Source: Buchnera aphidicola (Mindarus keteleerifoliae)
Lineage (GTDB): Bacteria > Pseudomonadota > Gammaproteobacteria > Enterobacterales > Enterobacteriaceae
Direction: 5' to 3'
Length of the DNA: 64,000 bases
Assembly (NCBI RefSeq): GCF_039392895.1
Contig: NZ_CP135027.1
Coordinates: forward strand, 1 to 64,000
Part shown: positions 16,422-28,866 of the stretch, one piece after another
Numbering within the stretch: the stretch's first letter is position 1
Layout: every line of letters starts with the position of its first letter
Translations under genes and position numbers: made by a program
Notes under the pieces: generated by a model
What the model saw: only the letters and a program-made list of their open reading frames with translations
Databases searched by the model: none
What the model was told of the DNA's origin: nothing

Positions 16422-17786
16422 ATGTTTATAGAAGATGATACCATTGTTTCACAAATTACTCCAAGAGGCACATCGGCAGTTGGGATTATACGTGTTTCTG
16501 GAATCAAAACAAAAAGCATAATTTTAAAGGTGTTAAAAAGAGAAATTAAGCCTAGATATGTTTATCATTTAGATTTTTTTGGAGAAAAAAATGTTATTTT
16601 AGATAGTGGTGTAGCAATATGGTTTTTGGGACCAAGTTCATTTACAGGAGAAGATGTATTGGAGTTACAGGGTCATGGAAATCAGATAATATTAAACTCT
16701 ATTGTTCAAAGAATACTTTCGATAAAAGGAGTTAGAATAGCAGAACCTGGTGAATTCTCTAAAAGAGCATTTTTAAATGGTAAAATTGATTTAATTCAAG
16801 CTGAGGCAATTTCAGATTTAATTAGTTCTAATTCTCAATATGCTATTCAAGCATCATTAAATTCTTTGAAAGGCATTTTTTCAAAATATCTTCAAAAAGT
16901 ATTAAAGTTGATATTAGAATTATGTGTTCATATAGAAACAGAAATTAATTTTTCTGAAGAAGAAAATATAATTTTTGATTCAAAAATTGATTCTAAATTA
17001 AAAGATATATCTTTAAATTTTTTAAAGTTTGATAAATTTTCTTTAAAAAATAACTTTGACAGAGAAGGAATAAGGGTAGTGATAGCTGGTCATCCAAATG
17101 CCGGAAAATCTAGTCTATTTAATTTGTTAACTCTTCGGGATCGATCTATAGTAACTAATATTAAAGGGACTACCAGAGACGTAGTATATGAAAATATATT
17201 GATAAAAGGAACAAATATTAAACTTGTTGATACAGCTGGAATTCACAATACTAGAAACAAAATTGAAAAAATTGGTATCAAAAAAGCATGGGAAGAAATT
17301 AAATTAGCAGAACACATATTTTTTGTTATAGATGCAAGTTTGGAAATAAAAAAACAAAAAAAATATTTTAAAAATTTTATCTCCTTTTTTTCAAAAAGCA
17401 CTAAAAATATTTCTATAATTTTAAATAAAATTGATCTTGTTAAAAATGAACAGAATTTCTTTGCTTTTAAAAATTTTAAAATATTAAAAATATCGGTTAA
17501 AAAAGAAATAGGTATAGAATCTATTTGGAAAATATTTAAAGAAAATATTTTTTTTAACGAAAATATTGAAAATAAATTTTTAGCTCGTTCACGTCATTTA
17601 GATGCTTTAGAAAAAGCTAATAAACAACTTTTGTTAGGAATTAAAAATTGGAAAAGAAAAAAAAACATTGAACTGTTAGCAGAAGATTTAAAATTAATTC
17701 AAAACACATTAAACAAAATTACTGGAAATGTGACATCTGATGATGTTTTAAAAAAAATATTTTCTGATTTTTGTATTGGAAAATAA
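16422..17786 (+). CDS. mnmE: tRNA modification GTPase MnmE (TrmE)
   Basis: 454 aa, the same length as E. coli MnmE. GTPase partner of MnmG in U34 modification. An N-terminal folate-binding domain is followed by a G domain with GHPNAGKSS (P-loop), DTAGI and LNKIDLV, and the C-terminal CIGK motif with the conserved cysteine. All G motifs are intact. It is last in the rpmH operon. Confidence 0.97.
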   Translation: MFIEDDTIVSQITPRGTSAVGIIRVSGIKTKSIILKVLKREIKPRYVYHLDFFGEKNVILDSGVAIWFLGPSSFTGEDVLELQGHGNQIILNSIVQRILSIKGVRIAEPGEFSKRAFLNGKIDLIQAEAISDLISSNSQYAIQASLNSLKGIFSKYLQKVLKLILELCVHIETEINFSEEENIIFDSKIDSKLKDISLNFLKFDKFSLKNNFDREGIRVVIAGHPNAGKSSLFNLLTLRDRSIVTNIKGTTRDVVYENILIKGTNIKLVDTAGIHNTRNKIEKIGIKKAWEEIKLAEHIFFVIDASLEIKKQKKYFKNFISFFSKSTKNISIILNKIDLVKNEQNFFAFKNFKILKISVKKEIGIESIWKIFKENIFFNENIENKFLARSRHLDALEKANKQLLLGIKNWKRKKNIELLAEDLKLIQNTLNKITGNVTSDDVLKKIFSDFCIGK

Positions 17787-17875
17787 TTTTTTTAAAAAAG
17801 TAAAATGTTTTTAAAATTTATTAATTATCAAAACACTTCTTATTTCAAAGAATTAATAATAGTAATCTTTAGATT

Positions 17876-17948
17876 TGCCCGAAGGCGGAATTGAACCACC
17901 GACACGGGGATTTTCAGTCCCCTGCTCTACCGACTGAGCTATTCGGGC
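17876..17948 (-). tRNA. tRNA-Phe (anticodon GAA)
   Basis: 73-nt cloverleaf on the minus strand beginning GCCCGAATAGCTCAG. The anticodon stem and loop GGGGACTGAAAATCCCC gives GAA. The acceptor stem is GCCCGAA/TTCGGGC with discriminator A. The 3' CCA is not encoded, so it must be added by the Cca enzyme whose gene begins at the window end. It lies alone between mnmE and groES. Confidence 0.96.
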
Positions 17949-18080
17949 TATCCTCTCTATTTAAGCATTATTTAGATGCTGATGTCAAATTTTTTATTTA
18001 TAGTTAATTTATTACTAGATGTCATTTAGAATAAGATTTAAAAATGTTAAAAAATATTTTAAAATAAACGTCAATATCCC

Positions 18081-18110
18081 CCTTGAAAGTTTACTTATTC
18101 ATCCCTATAT
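18081..18110 (+). promoter_or_regulatory. Sigma-32 (heat-shock) promoter of groESL
   Basis: CCTTGAAA (-35, 18081-18088) and CCCTATAT (-10, 18103-18110) separated by 14 bp. This closely matches the RpoH consensus CTTGAAA / CCCCATNT, and the CCCCCTTGAA context resembles the E. coli groE promoter. RpoH itself is encoded at 24.7 kb. A 7-bp inverted repeat (CCTATAT, 3-nt loop, ATATAGG; 18104-18120) overlaps the -10 and the likely transcript start. Confidence 0.85.
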
Positions 18111-18191
18111 CAAATATAGGAAACTTATTAAAAATTTTAATTTTTTTATTAAAAGTTAATTTTTTAAAATTTTGAAGGAGAAGTTAAAGAA

Positions 18192-18485
18192 ATGAAAATT
18201 CGTCCATTACATGATCGTGTAATAATAAAACGAAATGAAGTTGAAACAAAATCAGCGGGTGGAATCGTTTTAACTGGTTCTGCAGCCGGAAAATCTACTA
18301 GAGGGACTATCACTGCTGTAGGTAATGGAAGAGTGTTAGAAAATGGAAAAATTAAACCTTTAGATGTAAAGGTAGGTGATGTTGTAATTTTTAATGAAGG
18401 ATATGGAGCAAAAACTGAGAAAATCGATAATACGGAATTATTAATTTTGACAGAAAGTGATATTTTAGCAGTTGTTGAAGAGTAA
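18192..18485 (+). CDS. groES: Co-chaperonin GroES
   Basis: 97 aa, E. coli length. Heptameric lid of the GroEL chamber. It starts [18 protein letters not shown], has the mobile loop around [11 protein letters not shown] (residues 23-33), and the roof segment near ENGKIKP. AAGGAG at 18175-18180 is a strong ribosome site, though 11 bp from the ATG. It is transcribed with groEL from the sigma-32 promoter upstream. Confidence 0.98.
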   Translation: MKIRPLHDRVIIKRNEVETKSAGGIVLTGSAAGKSTRGTITAVGNGRVLENGKIKPLDVKVGDVVIFNEGYGAKTEKIDNTELLILTESDILAVVEE

Positions 18486-18524
18486 AATTAACCAGAGTAT
18501 TTACTGATAAAACACTTTACTTGA

Positions 18525-20183
<1,659 letters not shown>

Positions 20184-20200
20184 TTTTTCGAATTAATTTT

Positions 20201-20233
20201 ATTTTCCCTAAATATAAAATATTTAGGGAAAAT
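20201..20233. terminator. Bidirectional terminator between groEL and epmB
   Basis: Perfect 15-bp stem (left arm 20201-20215, right arm 20219-20233, loop AAA), with the core CCCTAAATA / TATTTAGGG and A/T flanks on both sides. It lies between the groEL stop (20183) and the epmB stop (20235), which converge. Confidence 0.85.
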
Positions 20234-20234
20234 T

Positions 20235-21239
20235 TTAAAGGTTTAAATCAATTAAAGTTTTACTTTGTTCATTAGATTTTTCTAAAACTAATTTAGGAAC
20301 TAAAAATCCAGAAATTTTTTTTGTTAGTTTTCTCATTATTTTTTTTGCTTTTGATTTTTTAACATAGAAGTGTTTTGTTCCATAAACTGGGTCTAACATG
20401 TGTAAATAATAAGGTAGAATATTAGCTTCGAATAATTTATTACTTAAATTTAATAAGTCGGTATAAGTATCATTTACACCACGTAGTAAAACACTCTGAT
20501 TTAATAAAAAAATTCCTGTTTTTTTTAGTAAATTCATACTGTTTTTAACTTCTTTATTTATTTCTTGAGCATGATTTATATGTGTAACAAGTAAAATTTT
20601 TATTTTTATTGATTTAAAAATTTTACAAAGTTTTTCTGTTATTCTAGAAGGTATTACTACAGGTAATCTACTATGAATTCTAATTCTTTTAATGTGCTTA
20701 ATCTTCTGAATTTTTTTAAGCAACCAATTTATTTCTTTGTCTTTTGCCATTAAAGGGTCACCTCCCGATAAGATTATTTCTTTTAATTGTTGATTTTCTT
20801 TTATATAATTTAGAGAATTGTGCCAATTTTTTTTGTTTCCTAAATTATTTTTGTAAGGAAAAAATTTTCTGAAACAGTACCTACAGTTAATTGCACAATT
20901 AGTTTTTACTAATAATAAAACTCGATCAGAATATTTTTTTATCAAACCTGGAAAAATAATATTTTTTTCCTCTTTTAAAGGATCTTTGTTAAACCCTAAA
21001 AAATTAAAAATTTCTTGTTTTTTTATTAAAATTTGCAATAATAAAGGGTCTTTTAAATTATTTTTTTTCATTCTTTCAACAAATTTTAAAGGTACTCGTA
21101 ACGGAAATGATTTTAATATTTTATTTTTAGTGTAAAAGTCAGTGACATCTTTAATATTTAACAAATTGAATAATTTTTTAACAGAAGTAACATTTTTTGA
21201 AAGTTCATTCATCCATAATTCATTTTTTTCATTTTTCAT
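20235..21239 (-). CDS. epmB: EF-P beta-lysylation protein: lysine 2,3-aminomutase EpmB (YjeK)
   Basis: 334 aa (E. coli 342). Radical-SAM enzyme that converts (S)-alpha-lysine to (R)-beta-lysine, which EpmA attaches to EF-P. The radical-SAM CX3CX2C cluster is visible as CAINCRYC, followed by the lysine-aminomutase SGGDPL motif. It is divergent from efp, its target, with only 26 bp between the start codons. epmA is not in this window. Confidence 0.93.
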   Translation of the reverse strand: MKNEKNELWMNELSKNVTSVKKLFNLLNIKDVTDFYTKNKILKSFPLRVPLKFVERMKKNNLKDPLLLQILIKKQEIFNFLGFNKDPLKEEKNIIFPGLIKKYSDRVLLLVKTNCAINCRYCFRKFFPYKNNLGNKKNWHNSLNYIKENQQLKEIILSGGDPLMAKDKEINWLLKKIQKIKHIKRIRIHSRLPVVIPSRITEKLCKIFKSIKIKILLVTHINHAQEINKEVKNSMNLLKKTGIFLLNQSVLLRGVNDTYTDLLNLSNKLFEANILPYYLHMLDPVYGTKHFYVKKSKAKKIMRKLTKKISGFLVPKLVLEKSNEQSKTLIDLNL

Positions 21240-21265
21240 TTTTTAATTCTTTTTAAAAGGAAACT

Positions 21266-21832
21266 ATGACTATATATAATAGCAATTATTTTAGATCAGG
21301 ATTAAAAATTATTTTTGACAAAGAACCATATGTAATTGAAAGTAGTCAATTTATTAAACCTGGAAAAGGACAATCTTTTGTTAGAGTAAAATTAAGAAGA
21401 TTATTAACAGGAAAGTTGATAGATAAAACTTTTAAAGCTACTGAAACGTTGCAAAGTGCTGATATTATAGAAGTAGCTGCTTCTTATTTATATAACAATA
21501 GAAAATTTTGGTTTTTTATTAATAAAAAGACATTTGAAGAAATTTCCGCGAAAGAAGAAGTATTGAAAGATGTTAAAAAATGGTTAGTAGATCTAACAAA
21601 TTGTACCTTAATGTTATGGAACAACGAAGTGATATCAGTAACATTAAGTAATTTTGTAGAATTGAAAGTAATTGAAACAAGTCCTAGTTTAAAAGGAGAT
21701 AGCATAGGAACTACTACAAAAAAAGCAAAATTAATTACTGGAGCTTCAATAAGAGTTCCTCTTTTTATAAAAGAAGGCGAAATAATTAAAGTTGATACTA
21801 GATCAGGAGAATATGTAGCACGAGTGCGATAA
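21266..21832 (+). CDS. efp: Elongation factor P
   Basis: 188 aa, E. coli length. Relieves ribosome stalling at polyproline. Lys34, the modification site, is kept in KPGKGQSF, and the C-terminal [12 protein letters not shown] is intact. Together with epmB next door this implies the beta-lysyl modification is still used. The divergent promoters must overlap in the very short spacer. Confidence 0.97.
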   Translation: MTIYNSNYFRSGLKIIFDKEPYVIESSQFIKPGKGQSFVRVKLRRLLTGKLIDKTFKATETLQSADIIEVAASYLYNNRKFWFFINKKTFEEISAKEEVLKDVKKWLVDLTNCTLMLWNNEVISVTLSNFVELKVIETSPSLKGDSIGTTTKKAKLITGASIRVPLFIKEGEIIKVDTRSGEYVARVR

Positions 21833-21848
21833 TATTTTCAAACATAGT

Positions 21849-22589
21849 TTAATACTCATTTCCTTTAACGTTTTTTCTGTAACTATTCCATTCAAAAGTT
21901 AACCATAAACTTTTACCTAATTTCATTCTATCTATGACTCTTTCTCCTAATAATAATTTCATTCCTCTATGATCTAAATTTGATAACATTCCAGTTGATT
22001 TTTTAGAAGAAGATCTTCTATCTACAATTTGATTAATAATGACTTTTTCGTATCTAGATTCTGTTTGCATACCTATTTCATCTATCATCAGTAAATCAAC
22101 TGAACTTAATTCGTTTAGTAAACGTTCTTCTGTCATGATGTTATTGGTGTTGAATGTACTTTTTATATTTGACATTAAATCTGCTACAGTGACAATAAGA
22201 ACACTGTTTCCATTTAAAATTAAATAGTTTCCAATTGCTGAAGCAAGATGATTTTTTCCTGTTCCAGGTCTTCCTGAAAAAATGAAACTAGCTATATTAG
22301 AATGAAATTCTTCAGCATATTTTCGGGTTGCTTTAAGAACTTTCCGATGTCCTTCATGTTCGATTTTATAATTATCAAAAGAACAATTTATATATAATTC
22401 CTTAATTCCGGATCTTCCTAAAATTTTTTGCATTTTCATTGCTTTGTTTTTTCTAATTATTGATTCAGAATCAATTTTTCCTTGTTCTTGATTCCAATTT
22501 AGCAAGTCTATTTCATTTTCAAATTTAGGTTGAATATGATCGGGTATTAATTTTTTTATTCTTTTAAAAATACCAGTATAATTTTTCAT
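21849..22589 (-). CDS. dnaC: Replicative helicase loader DnaC
   Basis: 246 aa (E. coli 245). AAA+ ATPase that loads DnaB helicase. Walker A is GRPGTGKNH (the KN variant of E. coli DnaC), Walker B LLMIDEIG, and the sensor and arginine-finger region IINQIVDRRSSSKKSTG is conserved. dnaT, directly upstream in E. coli, is absent; the 207-bp spacer to rsmD shows no readable relic. Confidence 0.96.
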   Translation of the reverse strand: MKNYTGIFKRIKKLIPDHIQPKFENEIDLLNWNQEQGKIDSESIIRKNKAMKMQKILGRSGIKELYINCSFDNYKIEHEGHRKVLKATRKYAEEFHSNIASFIFSGRPGTGKNHLASAIGNYLILNGNSVLIVTVADLMSNIKSTFNTNNIMTEERLLNELSSVDLLMIDEIGMQTESRYEKVIINQIVDRRSSSKKSTGMLSNLDHRGMKLLLGERVIDRMKLGKSLWLTFEWNSYRKNVKGNEY

Positions 22590-22796
22590 AACTATCTCAA
22601 CAATTTATTTTTTAAAAAAAATTAAAAATTTTTTTATGATTCTATTTAAAAGGAATAATTATTTTTTATGTAAAAAATAATTTTTAAATCATATTAGAAA
22701 ATATTTTATGAAGATATATTCTATCATTTTTTATAAAAAGTTAATAAGATAATTTAAACAAATAAACTTTATTTCAGTTTAATGAAGATTAAATAT

Positions 22797-23354
22797 TTAT
22801 TTTTTTACATAAAGAAAATATTCGTTTTTCTTATTTTCTGCATATTTTTTTAACATCCAATTTTTTGGTATATTTAAAGTATTAAATTTTTTTGATTTTT
22901 CTATGTAAATAATAGAACTATTTCTTATCCAGTTATTTTTTTTCAATAAAAAAATTGTTTTTTGCAACAAATTAAGTTTAAAAGGAGGATCTAAAAATAT
23001 GATATCAAAAGGATTTCCTTTTTTTTTTAACCATAATAAAGCATTAGTATTAATAATGAATATATTGGGTACATTAGATATGTTTTTATATAAATAAGGA
23101 ATTATTAATTTATTTATTTCTAATAATAAAGATTTTTTAGCTCCTCTGGATATAGATTCTATTCCTAAAGCCCCGGTCCCTGCAAAACAATCAAGACAAT
23201 TGGAATTTTTGATATCATGTTTTAGCCATTCAAACAAAGTTTCTCTTTTTTTGTTAGTTGTCGGTCTATTATGTAAAGAATTTTTTACATTTAAAATTTT
23301 ATTTTTTAAAAATCCTCCAATAATTTTAATTTTTCTTTGTGTATTTTTTTTCAT
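22797..23354 (-). CDS. rsmD: 16S rRNA (guanine-966-N2)-methyltransferase RsmD
   Basis: 185 aa (E. coli 198). SAM-dependent methylase of 16S rRNA G966. The motif I region is CFAGTGALGIESISRGA, and the catalytic DPPF tetrad lies in IIFLDPPFKLN. The N-terminal RIIGG-like segment (KIIGGFLKNK) is typical. It is divergent from ftsY, as in E. coli. Confidence 0.93.
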   Translation of the reverse strand: MKKNTQRKIKIIGGFLKNKILNVKNSLHNRPTTNKKRETLFEWLKHDIKNSNCLDCFAGTGALGIESISRGAKKSLLLEINKLIIPYLYKNISNVPNIFIINTNALLWLKKKGNPFDIIFLDPPFKLNLLQKTIFLLKKNNWIRNSSIIYIEKSKKFNTLNIPKNWMLKKYAENKKNEYFLYVKK

Positions 23355-23487
23355 ACTTAAAGTAGACTATTTGGTTTAAGTTTATGTCGATTATTAATAA
23401 AAGACATTGTTTACTTACAATGCATAATAATATAAAGTTATAATAACAAGATATTGAAGAAATTAAAAATTTTTATCTGGTTAATTT

Positions 23488-24558
23488 ATGTCAAACAGAA
23501 AAGAAAATAGATTTTTTTCTTGGTTTAAGAAAAAAGAAAACAATAAAGATGCAGTTACTTTAATTAAAAATGATAAAGAAAATAAAAAAAAAAGTCTTTT
23601 AAGTCCTAAAAATAAAGACATGACAAAAATTATTATTAATAAAAAAGAAATAAAAACTTCTATTTTAGGATCTCTTAGAAATTGTTTTAATAAAACTAAA
23701 ATAAGTTTTAGAAACAAAATCAAAAGTATTTTTTTTAGAAAAAAAAATGTTTTTAATCTTGAAGAATTAGAAGAACAATTATTGTTATCTGATGTAGGGT
23801 TAAAAACTACAGATCAAATTATTAATGAAATAAGAAAAGAAACAAATTACTTAAATCAAAATAATAATATATTTTTATATAATTTATTAAAAGAAAAAAT
23901 GTTGAATATTTTAAAAGTAGTAGAAAAACCGTTGGATATTAATGTTGACAAACTTTTTGTCATGTTAATAGTTGGAGTAAATGGAGTAGGAAAAACTACT
24001 ACAGTTGGAAAATTAGCTTATTTTTACAAAAGTATAGGAAAATCAGTAAGTGTGGTGGCAGCAGATACTTTTAGAGCTGCAGCTATAGAACAACTACAAG
24101 AGATAAGTAGTAAACATTCTATTCCTATAAGTTTTGACTCGTATAAGACAGATCCAGCTTCTTTAGTTTTTAAAGCCATTCATGAAGCTAAAAAAAGTAA
24201 AATAAATATTTTAATCATTGATACTGCCGGAAGATTACATAATAAAGTTCCTTTGATGGAAGAATTAAAAAAAATTAAAAGAGTAATAAAAAAAATAGAA
24301 GGCATCATTTTTAATGAAACAATTGTAGTAATCGATGCTTCTATAGGACAAAATAGTATAAATCAAGTGAAATTATTTAATGAATATTTGGGATTAAGCG
24401 GTATTATATTAACCAAATTAGATGGTACATCAAAAGGTGGAATTATTTTTAATTTAGCTAATAAATTTAAAATTCCAGTACAATATGTAGGAACAGGTGA
24501 AAAAATAACAGATTTATCTTATTTTAAAAGTTCAGATTTTGTTAAAGAAATTTTTTGA
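23488..24558 (+). CDS. ftsY: Signal recognition particle receptor FtsY
   Basis: 356 aa, well short of E. coli's 497 because the acidic N-terminal A domain is cut down to about 70 mainly basic residues. The NG GTPase core is complete: GVNGVGKTTTVGKLA (P-loop), DTFRAAAIEQL, DTAGRLHNK and TKLDGTSKGG. It delivers SRP-ribosome complexes to the translocon at the inner membrane. ftsE and ftsX, which separate it from rpoH in E. coli, are gone. Confidence 0.95.
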   Translation: MSNRKENRFFSWFKKKENNKDAVTLIKNDKENKKKSLLSPKNKDMTKIIINKKEIKTSILGSLRNCFNKTKISFRNKIKSIFFRKKNVFNLEELEEQLLLSDVGLKTTDQIINEIRKETNYLNQNNNIFLYNLLKEKMLNILKVVEKPLDINVDKLFVMLIVGVNGVGKTTTVGKLAYFYKSIGKSVSVVAADTFRAAAIEQLQEISSKHSIPISFDSYKTDPASLVFKAIHEAKKSKINILIIDTAGRLHNKVPLMEELKKIKRVIKKIEGIIFNETIVVIDASIGQNSINQVKLFNEYLGLSGIILTKLDGTSKGGIIFNLANKFKIPVQYVGTGEKITDLSYFKSSDFVKEIF

Positions 24559-24660
24559 TTTTTTAAAATATTTTAGTCTTTGATTTTTTTTAATAATTGA
24601 AGTAGTATATTATTAATTCAAGTAATTTAATATTTAACGAAAAAATATATCTGGATTTAC

Positions 24661-25524
24661 ATGATAAGTAAGGTTCAAATTTTATCTATTACTCCTTTAG
24701 GAAATTTAGATGCTTACATTAGAAAAGTGAATTCTTGGCCTATGTTGTCAAGTAAAGAAGAAAAATTTCTTTCTGAAAAATTATACTATCATGGAGATCT
24801 AGAAGCTGCTAGAATATTAATTCTATCGCATTTAAGATTTGTCATTCATATTTCAAGAAACTATTCTGGTTATGGTCTATTACAAGCTGATTTGATTCAA
24901 GAAGGTAATATAGGATTAATGAAATCAGTTCGTAGATTTAATCCTAATTTAAATGTGCGTCTTGTTTCATTTGCAGTTCATTGGATTAAGTCTGAAATAC
25001 ATGAATATGTATTGCGAAATTGGAGAATAGTAAAAGTAGCCACAACTAAATCTCAGAGAAAATTATTTTTTAATCTTAGAAAAAATAAGCAGAGATTAGG
25101 ATGGTTTAATAATCAAGAAATTGAAACGGTTGCTAAAGAACTTGGAGTAAGTGTTTCAGATGTAAGAGAAATGGAATCAAGAATGTCTGCACAAGATGTA
25201 GCATTTAATTTATCATCTGAAGATGATTCTACTAATGGAGAAGGAAAATTTTTCAAAGTAAAGCCTTATTTAAAAGATCAATCTTCTAATTTTGCAAATC
25301 TTTTAGAAGAAGCAAATTGGGAAAAACATGCAACAAACAAATTAAGTAATGCTTTATTAAAACTAGATGAAAGGAGTAGACATATTATTAATCTTAGATG
25401 GTTGAATGAAAATAATAAAATTACTTTGCAAGAAATAGCAAATAATTATGGAATTTCTGCTGAAAGAGTTAGGCAATTAGAAAAAAATGCTATGAAAAAG
25501 TTAAGAGTTGCAATTGAATCATAA
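24661..25524 (+). CDS. rpoH: RNA polymerase heat-shock sigma factor sigma-32
   Basis: 287 aa (E. coli 284). Directs transcription from heat-shock promoters such as the groE one in this window. Region 2 ([53 protein letters not shown]), the sigma-32-specific RpoH box ([17 protein letters not shown]) and region 4.2 ([20 protein letters not shown]) are intact. Confidence 0.97.
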   Translation: MISKVQILSITPLGNLDAYIRKVNSWPMLSSKEEKFLSEKLYYHGDLEAARILILSHLRFVIHISRNYSGYGLLQADLIQEGNIGLMKSVRRFNPNLNVRLVSFAVHWIKSEIHEYVLRNWRIVKVATTKSQRKLFFNLRKNKQRLGWFNNQEIETVAKELGVSVSDVREMESRMSAQDVAFNLSSEDDSTNGEGKFFKVKPYLKDQSSNFANLLEEANWEKHATNKLSNALLKLDERSRHIINLRWLNENNKITLQEIANNYGISAERVRQLEKNAMKKLRVAIES

Positions 25525-25657
25525 TGCAATAGTTAAAAAAAAAATTTTTTGGTAGTTTTAAAAGAAATTCATTATTATTGCAACAATATGTAAAAAATAT
25601 ATATTTTAAAATAAAAGCTAATTTTATTTTAGTTAATTTTCTTTAGGATTTTGTTTT

Positions 25658-26455
25658 ATGAATTATACAGTTATTTCTGATTTAGATGGAACATTACTGA
25701 ATGATGATTATCGGTTTTCTAAATTTACCAAATTGGTAATAAGAAGATTAATTAACATGAAAATAAGATTTATAATAGCAACTGGCAGGCATTATATTGA
25801 TGTTATAAAATTTCAAAAAAAGTTAGATATTAATTGTATTTGTATTACTTCAAACGGATCAAGAATTTACGATTCTTTAGGAAATTTAATTTTTAATCAA
25901 AACTTTTCATCTGATATTTCTAAAGAATTACAAAATATAAGAGCTTTTGATAAAGATATTTTTACGCATGTATATAAAGATGATCGTTGGTATGTTAATG
26001 GTATTTTAGTTAAAGAAAAAAATAATATAAAAAACATTTCTACTTTCTTTGATTTTAAAAAAAGAAAAATTTTATCTTCTAATATAAGCAAGGTGTATTT
26101 TACCTCTACAAGTAAAAAAAAAATACTAATTTTAGAAAAAGATATTTTAAATAATTTTAAAAATCACGTAATAACAACTTATTCTTCTCCTTTTTGTTTA
26201 GAAATTATGCCAAATAAAATATCTAAGGGTTTTGCATTGAAATTTTTGTCTAGTTATTTTAAATTTCATTTAAAAAAATGTATATCTTTCGGAAATTCTA
26301 TGAATGATAAAGAGATGTTAGATATTTCTGGTAGAGCATATATGGTAAATAATGCTGATAAAGATTTAAAGCAATCTTTACCAAATTTGAGTTTTATAAA
26401 AAATAATTCTGAAGATGGAGTTGCAAAGTTTTTAGTTAACTTTTTTAATATTTAA
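25658..26455 (+). CDS. yigL: HAD-superfamily phosphatase, YigL type (Cof family)
   Basis: 265 aa (E. coli YigL 266). Family members dephosphorylate sugar phosphates and pyridoxal phosphate. HAD motif I is DLDGTLL at residues 8-14, and motif IV is FGNSMNDKEML. The pattern ATGRHYIDV then ITSNGSRIYD follows YigL rather than YidA, and yigL lies just upstream of metR-metE in E. coli, supporting orthology. metR is absent here. The substrate in this organism is unknown. Confidence 0.85.
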   Translation: MNYTVISDLDGTLLNDDYRFSKFTKLVIRRLINMKIRFIIATGRHYIDVIKFQKKLDINCICITSNGSRIYDSLGNLIFNQNFSSDISKELQNIRAFDKDIFTHVYKDDRWYVNGILVKEKNNIKNISTFFDFKKRKILSSNISKVYFTSTSKKKILILEKDILNNFKNHVITTYSSPFCLEIMPNKISKGFALKFLSSYFKFHLKKCISFGNSMNDKEMLDISGRAYMVNNADKDLKQSLPNLSFIKNNSEDGVAKFLVNFFNI

Positions 26456-26589
26456 TTCAAAATTATTTAAAAAAAAATTAAATAGCTGATTTTGAGTTTA
26501 AATTTACACAAATATTTTTCAAAGATGTATTTTTTTTAAAAAATTTTACAAAGATTATATTTTTTAAAATTTTAAATAAGGTTTATTTT

Positions 26590-28866
26590 ATGAAAATTTT
26601 TAATCACATACTTGGATTTCCAAGAATTGGATCAAATCGAGAATTAAAAAAAGCTCAGGAAGATTATTGGTCTGGAAAGATAACAAGAAATGAATTGTTA
26701 TTAGTAGGTAAAAGATTACGAAAGGAAAATTGGAAACAACAAAAAAAATATGGAATTGATTTTTTACCAGTAGGTGATTTTGCCTGGTATGATCATGTGT
26801 TATCAACCAGTATGTTATTAGGAAATATACCTGATCGACATAAAAATATTGATTCTTCTATTGATATAGATACAATGTTTAGAATTGCACGTGGTTCAGC
26901 TCCAAAGGGAAAGCCGGTTTTTGCTTCTGAAATGACAAAATGGTTTAATACTAATTATCATTACATTGTTCCTGAATTTTGTAGAAATCAAGAATTTTCT
27001 TATTCTTGGAATCAATTATTAGAAGAAGTAGATGAAGCATTGTTGTTAGGATATAAAATAAAGCCAATTTTATTAGGACCATTAACTTATCTTTGGTTAG
27101 GCAAAATTAAAGGTGATTATTTTAATAAAATTGATTTATTGCATAAAATGTTACCAATTTATAATTATGTTTTAAAAGAATTATCTAATCGAGGAATTAA
27201 ATGGGTTCAAATAGATGAACCAATTTTAGGTTTAGAACTTCCAAATAAATGGAAAGAAGGGTTTAAATTTGCTTATCGTTATTTAGGTAATAATAAAAAT
27301 TTATTATTAACAACTTATTTTGAAGATATACATCTTAATTTAGAAACAATAGTGCAGTTACCTGTTTCTGGAATACATATAGATTTATTATCTGGAAAGT
27401 ATAATTTGTCTGAATTAAATTTGAATATACCAAAAGATTGGTTATTATCTCTGGGAATAATAAATGGAAGAAATGTTTGGAAAACAGATTTAGTTTATTG
27501 GTTTGATAAAATTCGTCCTATAATAAATAAGAGAAAAAATATTTGGATTGGGTCATCGTGTTCCTTATTACATTCTCCTATTGATTTAAATCTTGAAAAA
27601 AATCTAAATCAAGAAATAAAAAATTGGTTTTCTTTTGCTTTGCAAAAGTGTTTTGAGCTTTCTATGTTTACTCAAGCCTTGAATAATGATGATAAGAAAG
27701 ATATTAAAGATTGGAGTAATTTTATTCATATTCGAAATAATTCAAAATTAGTTCATAATAGAAAAGTCCAAAATAGATTAAAGAAATTTAATTTTCAAAA
27801 TTTAGATAGAAAAAGTTCATATTCAGTTCGATTTGATCAGCAAAAAAGAAAATTGAAGTTACCGATACTTCCGACTACAACAATAGGATCATTTCCTCAA
27901 ACTAAAGATATTAGAAAAGTAAGAAGAGATTTCAAGAATGGACTATTGTCAATAGAAGATTATAACAAACATATTGAAGATAACATAAAAAAAGTAATTT
28001 TGGAACAGGAATCGTTAGGATTAGATGTGTTAGTTCATGGAGAAGTAGAACGTAATGATATGGTTGAATATTTCGGGGAAAATTTAAATGGTTTTGTTTT
28101 CACTGATTATGGTTGGGTTCAAAGTTATGGTTCTCGTTGTGTAAAACCTCCTATAATTATAGGGGATATTTATAGATCAAAAAATATTACTGTTAAATGG
28201 TCTAAATACGCTCAGTCTTTAACTAATAAGTTAGTTAAAGGAATGTTAACAGGACCAATAACCATTTTATGTTGGTCTTTTATTAGGGAAGATATTTCAA
28301 AAGAGTTAATAGCTAAGCAAATTGGTTTAGCTTTAAGAGATGAAGTGTTAGATTTAGAATCTTCAGGTATTAAAATTATTCAAATTGATGAACCTGCTTT
28401 AAGAGAAGGGTTGCCATTAAGAGAAAAAGATTGGGATAATTATTTATTTTGGGCTGTTCAAGCGTTTAAATTGACTTGTTTTGGTGTAAAAAATACTACT
28501 CAAATTCATACTCATATGTGTTATTGTGAATTTGAAGATATAATGAATGCAATTGTAAAATTAGATGCAGATGTTATTACAATTGAAACATCTCGTTCCG
28601 ATATGCAGTTATTAGAATTTTTTAAAAATTTTAAATATCCTAATGGTATCGGACCTGGAGTATATGATATACATTCTCCTAATGTCCCAGAAATTGAAAA
28701 CATTAAAAATTTATTAAATAAAGCTTTAACTTATATTTCTAAAGAAAATTTATGGGTTAATCCAGATTGTGGTTTAAAAACAAGAACTTGGATTGAAACA
28801 AGAAGAGCCTTGAAGAATATGGTGATTGCTACCAAGCAAATTCGATTGAATGTAGGAGCATCGTAG
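26590..28866 (+). CDS. metE: Cobalamin-independent methionine synthase MetE
   Basis: 758 aa (E. coli 753). Transfers the methyl group from methyl-tetrahydrofolate triglutamate to homocysteine. The N-terminal [15 protein letters not shown] and the catalytic domain from about residue 430 ([12 protein letters not shown]) are intact. The zinc ligands are visible in THMCYCEF and, for the last cysteine, NPDCGLKT. The methyl donor comes from metF, also in this window. The activator metR is lost, so no specific regulation is evident. The last 30 codons and the stop are repeated in inverted orientation directly downstream, inside the palindrome at 28773-29065. Confidence 0.97.
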   Translation: MKIFNHILGFPRIGSNRELKKAQEDYWSGKITRNELLLVGKRLRKENWKQQKKYGIDFLPVGDFAWYDHVLSTSMLLGNIPDRHKNIDSSIDIDTMFRIARGSAPKGKPVFASEMTKWFNTNYHYIVPEFCRNQEFSYSWNQLLEEVDEALLLGYKIKPILLGPLTYLWLGKIKGDYFNKIDLLHKMLPIYNYVLKELSNRGIKWVQIDEPILGLELPNKWKEGFKFAYRYLGNNKNLLLTTYFEDIHLNLETIVQLPVSGIHIDLLSGKYNLSELNLNIPKDWLLSLGIINGRNVWKTDLVYWFDKIRPIINKRKNIWIGSSCSLLHSPIDLNLEKNLNQEIKNWFSFALQKCFELSMFTQALNNDDKKDIKDWSNFIHIRNNSKLVHNRKVQNRLKKFNFQNLDRKSSYSVRFDQQKRKLKLPILPTTTIGSFPQTKDIRKVRRDFKNGLLSIEDYNKHIEDNIKKVILEQESLGLDVLVHGEVERNDMVEYFGENLNGFVFTDYGWVQSYGSRCVKPPIIIGDIYRSKNITVKWSKYAQSLTNKLVKGMLTGPITILCWSFIREDISKELIAKQIGLALRDEVLDLESSGIKIIQIDEPALREGLPLREKDWDNYLFWAVQAFKLTCFGVKNTTQIHTHMCYCEFEDIMNAIVKLDADVITIETSRSDMQLLEFFKNFKYPNGIGPGVYDIHSPNVPEIENIKNLLNKALTYISKENLWVNPDCGLKTRTWIETRRALKNMVIATKQIRLNVGAS

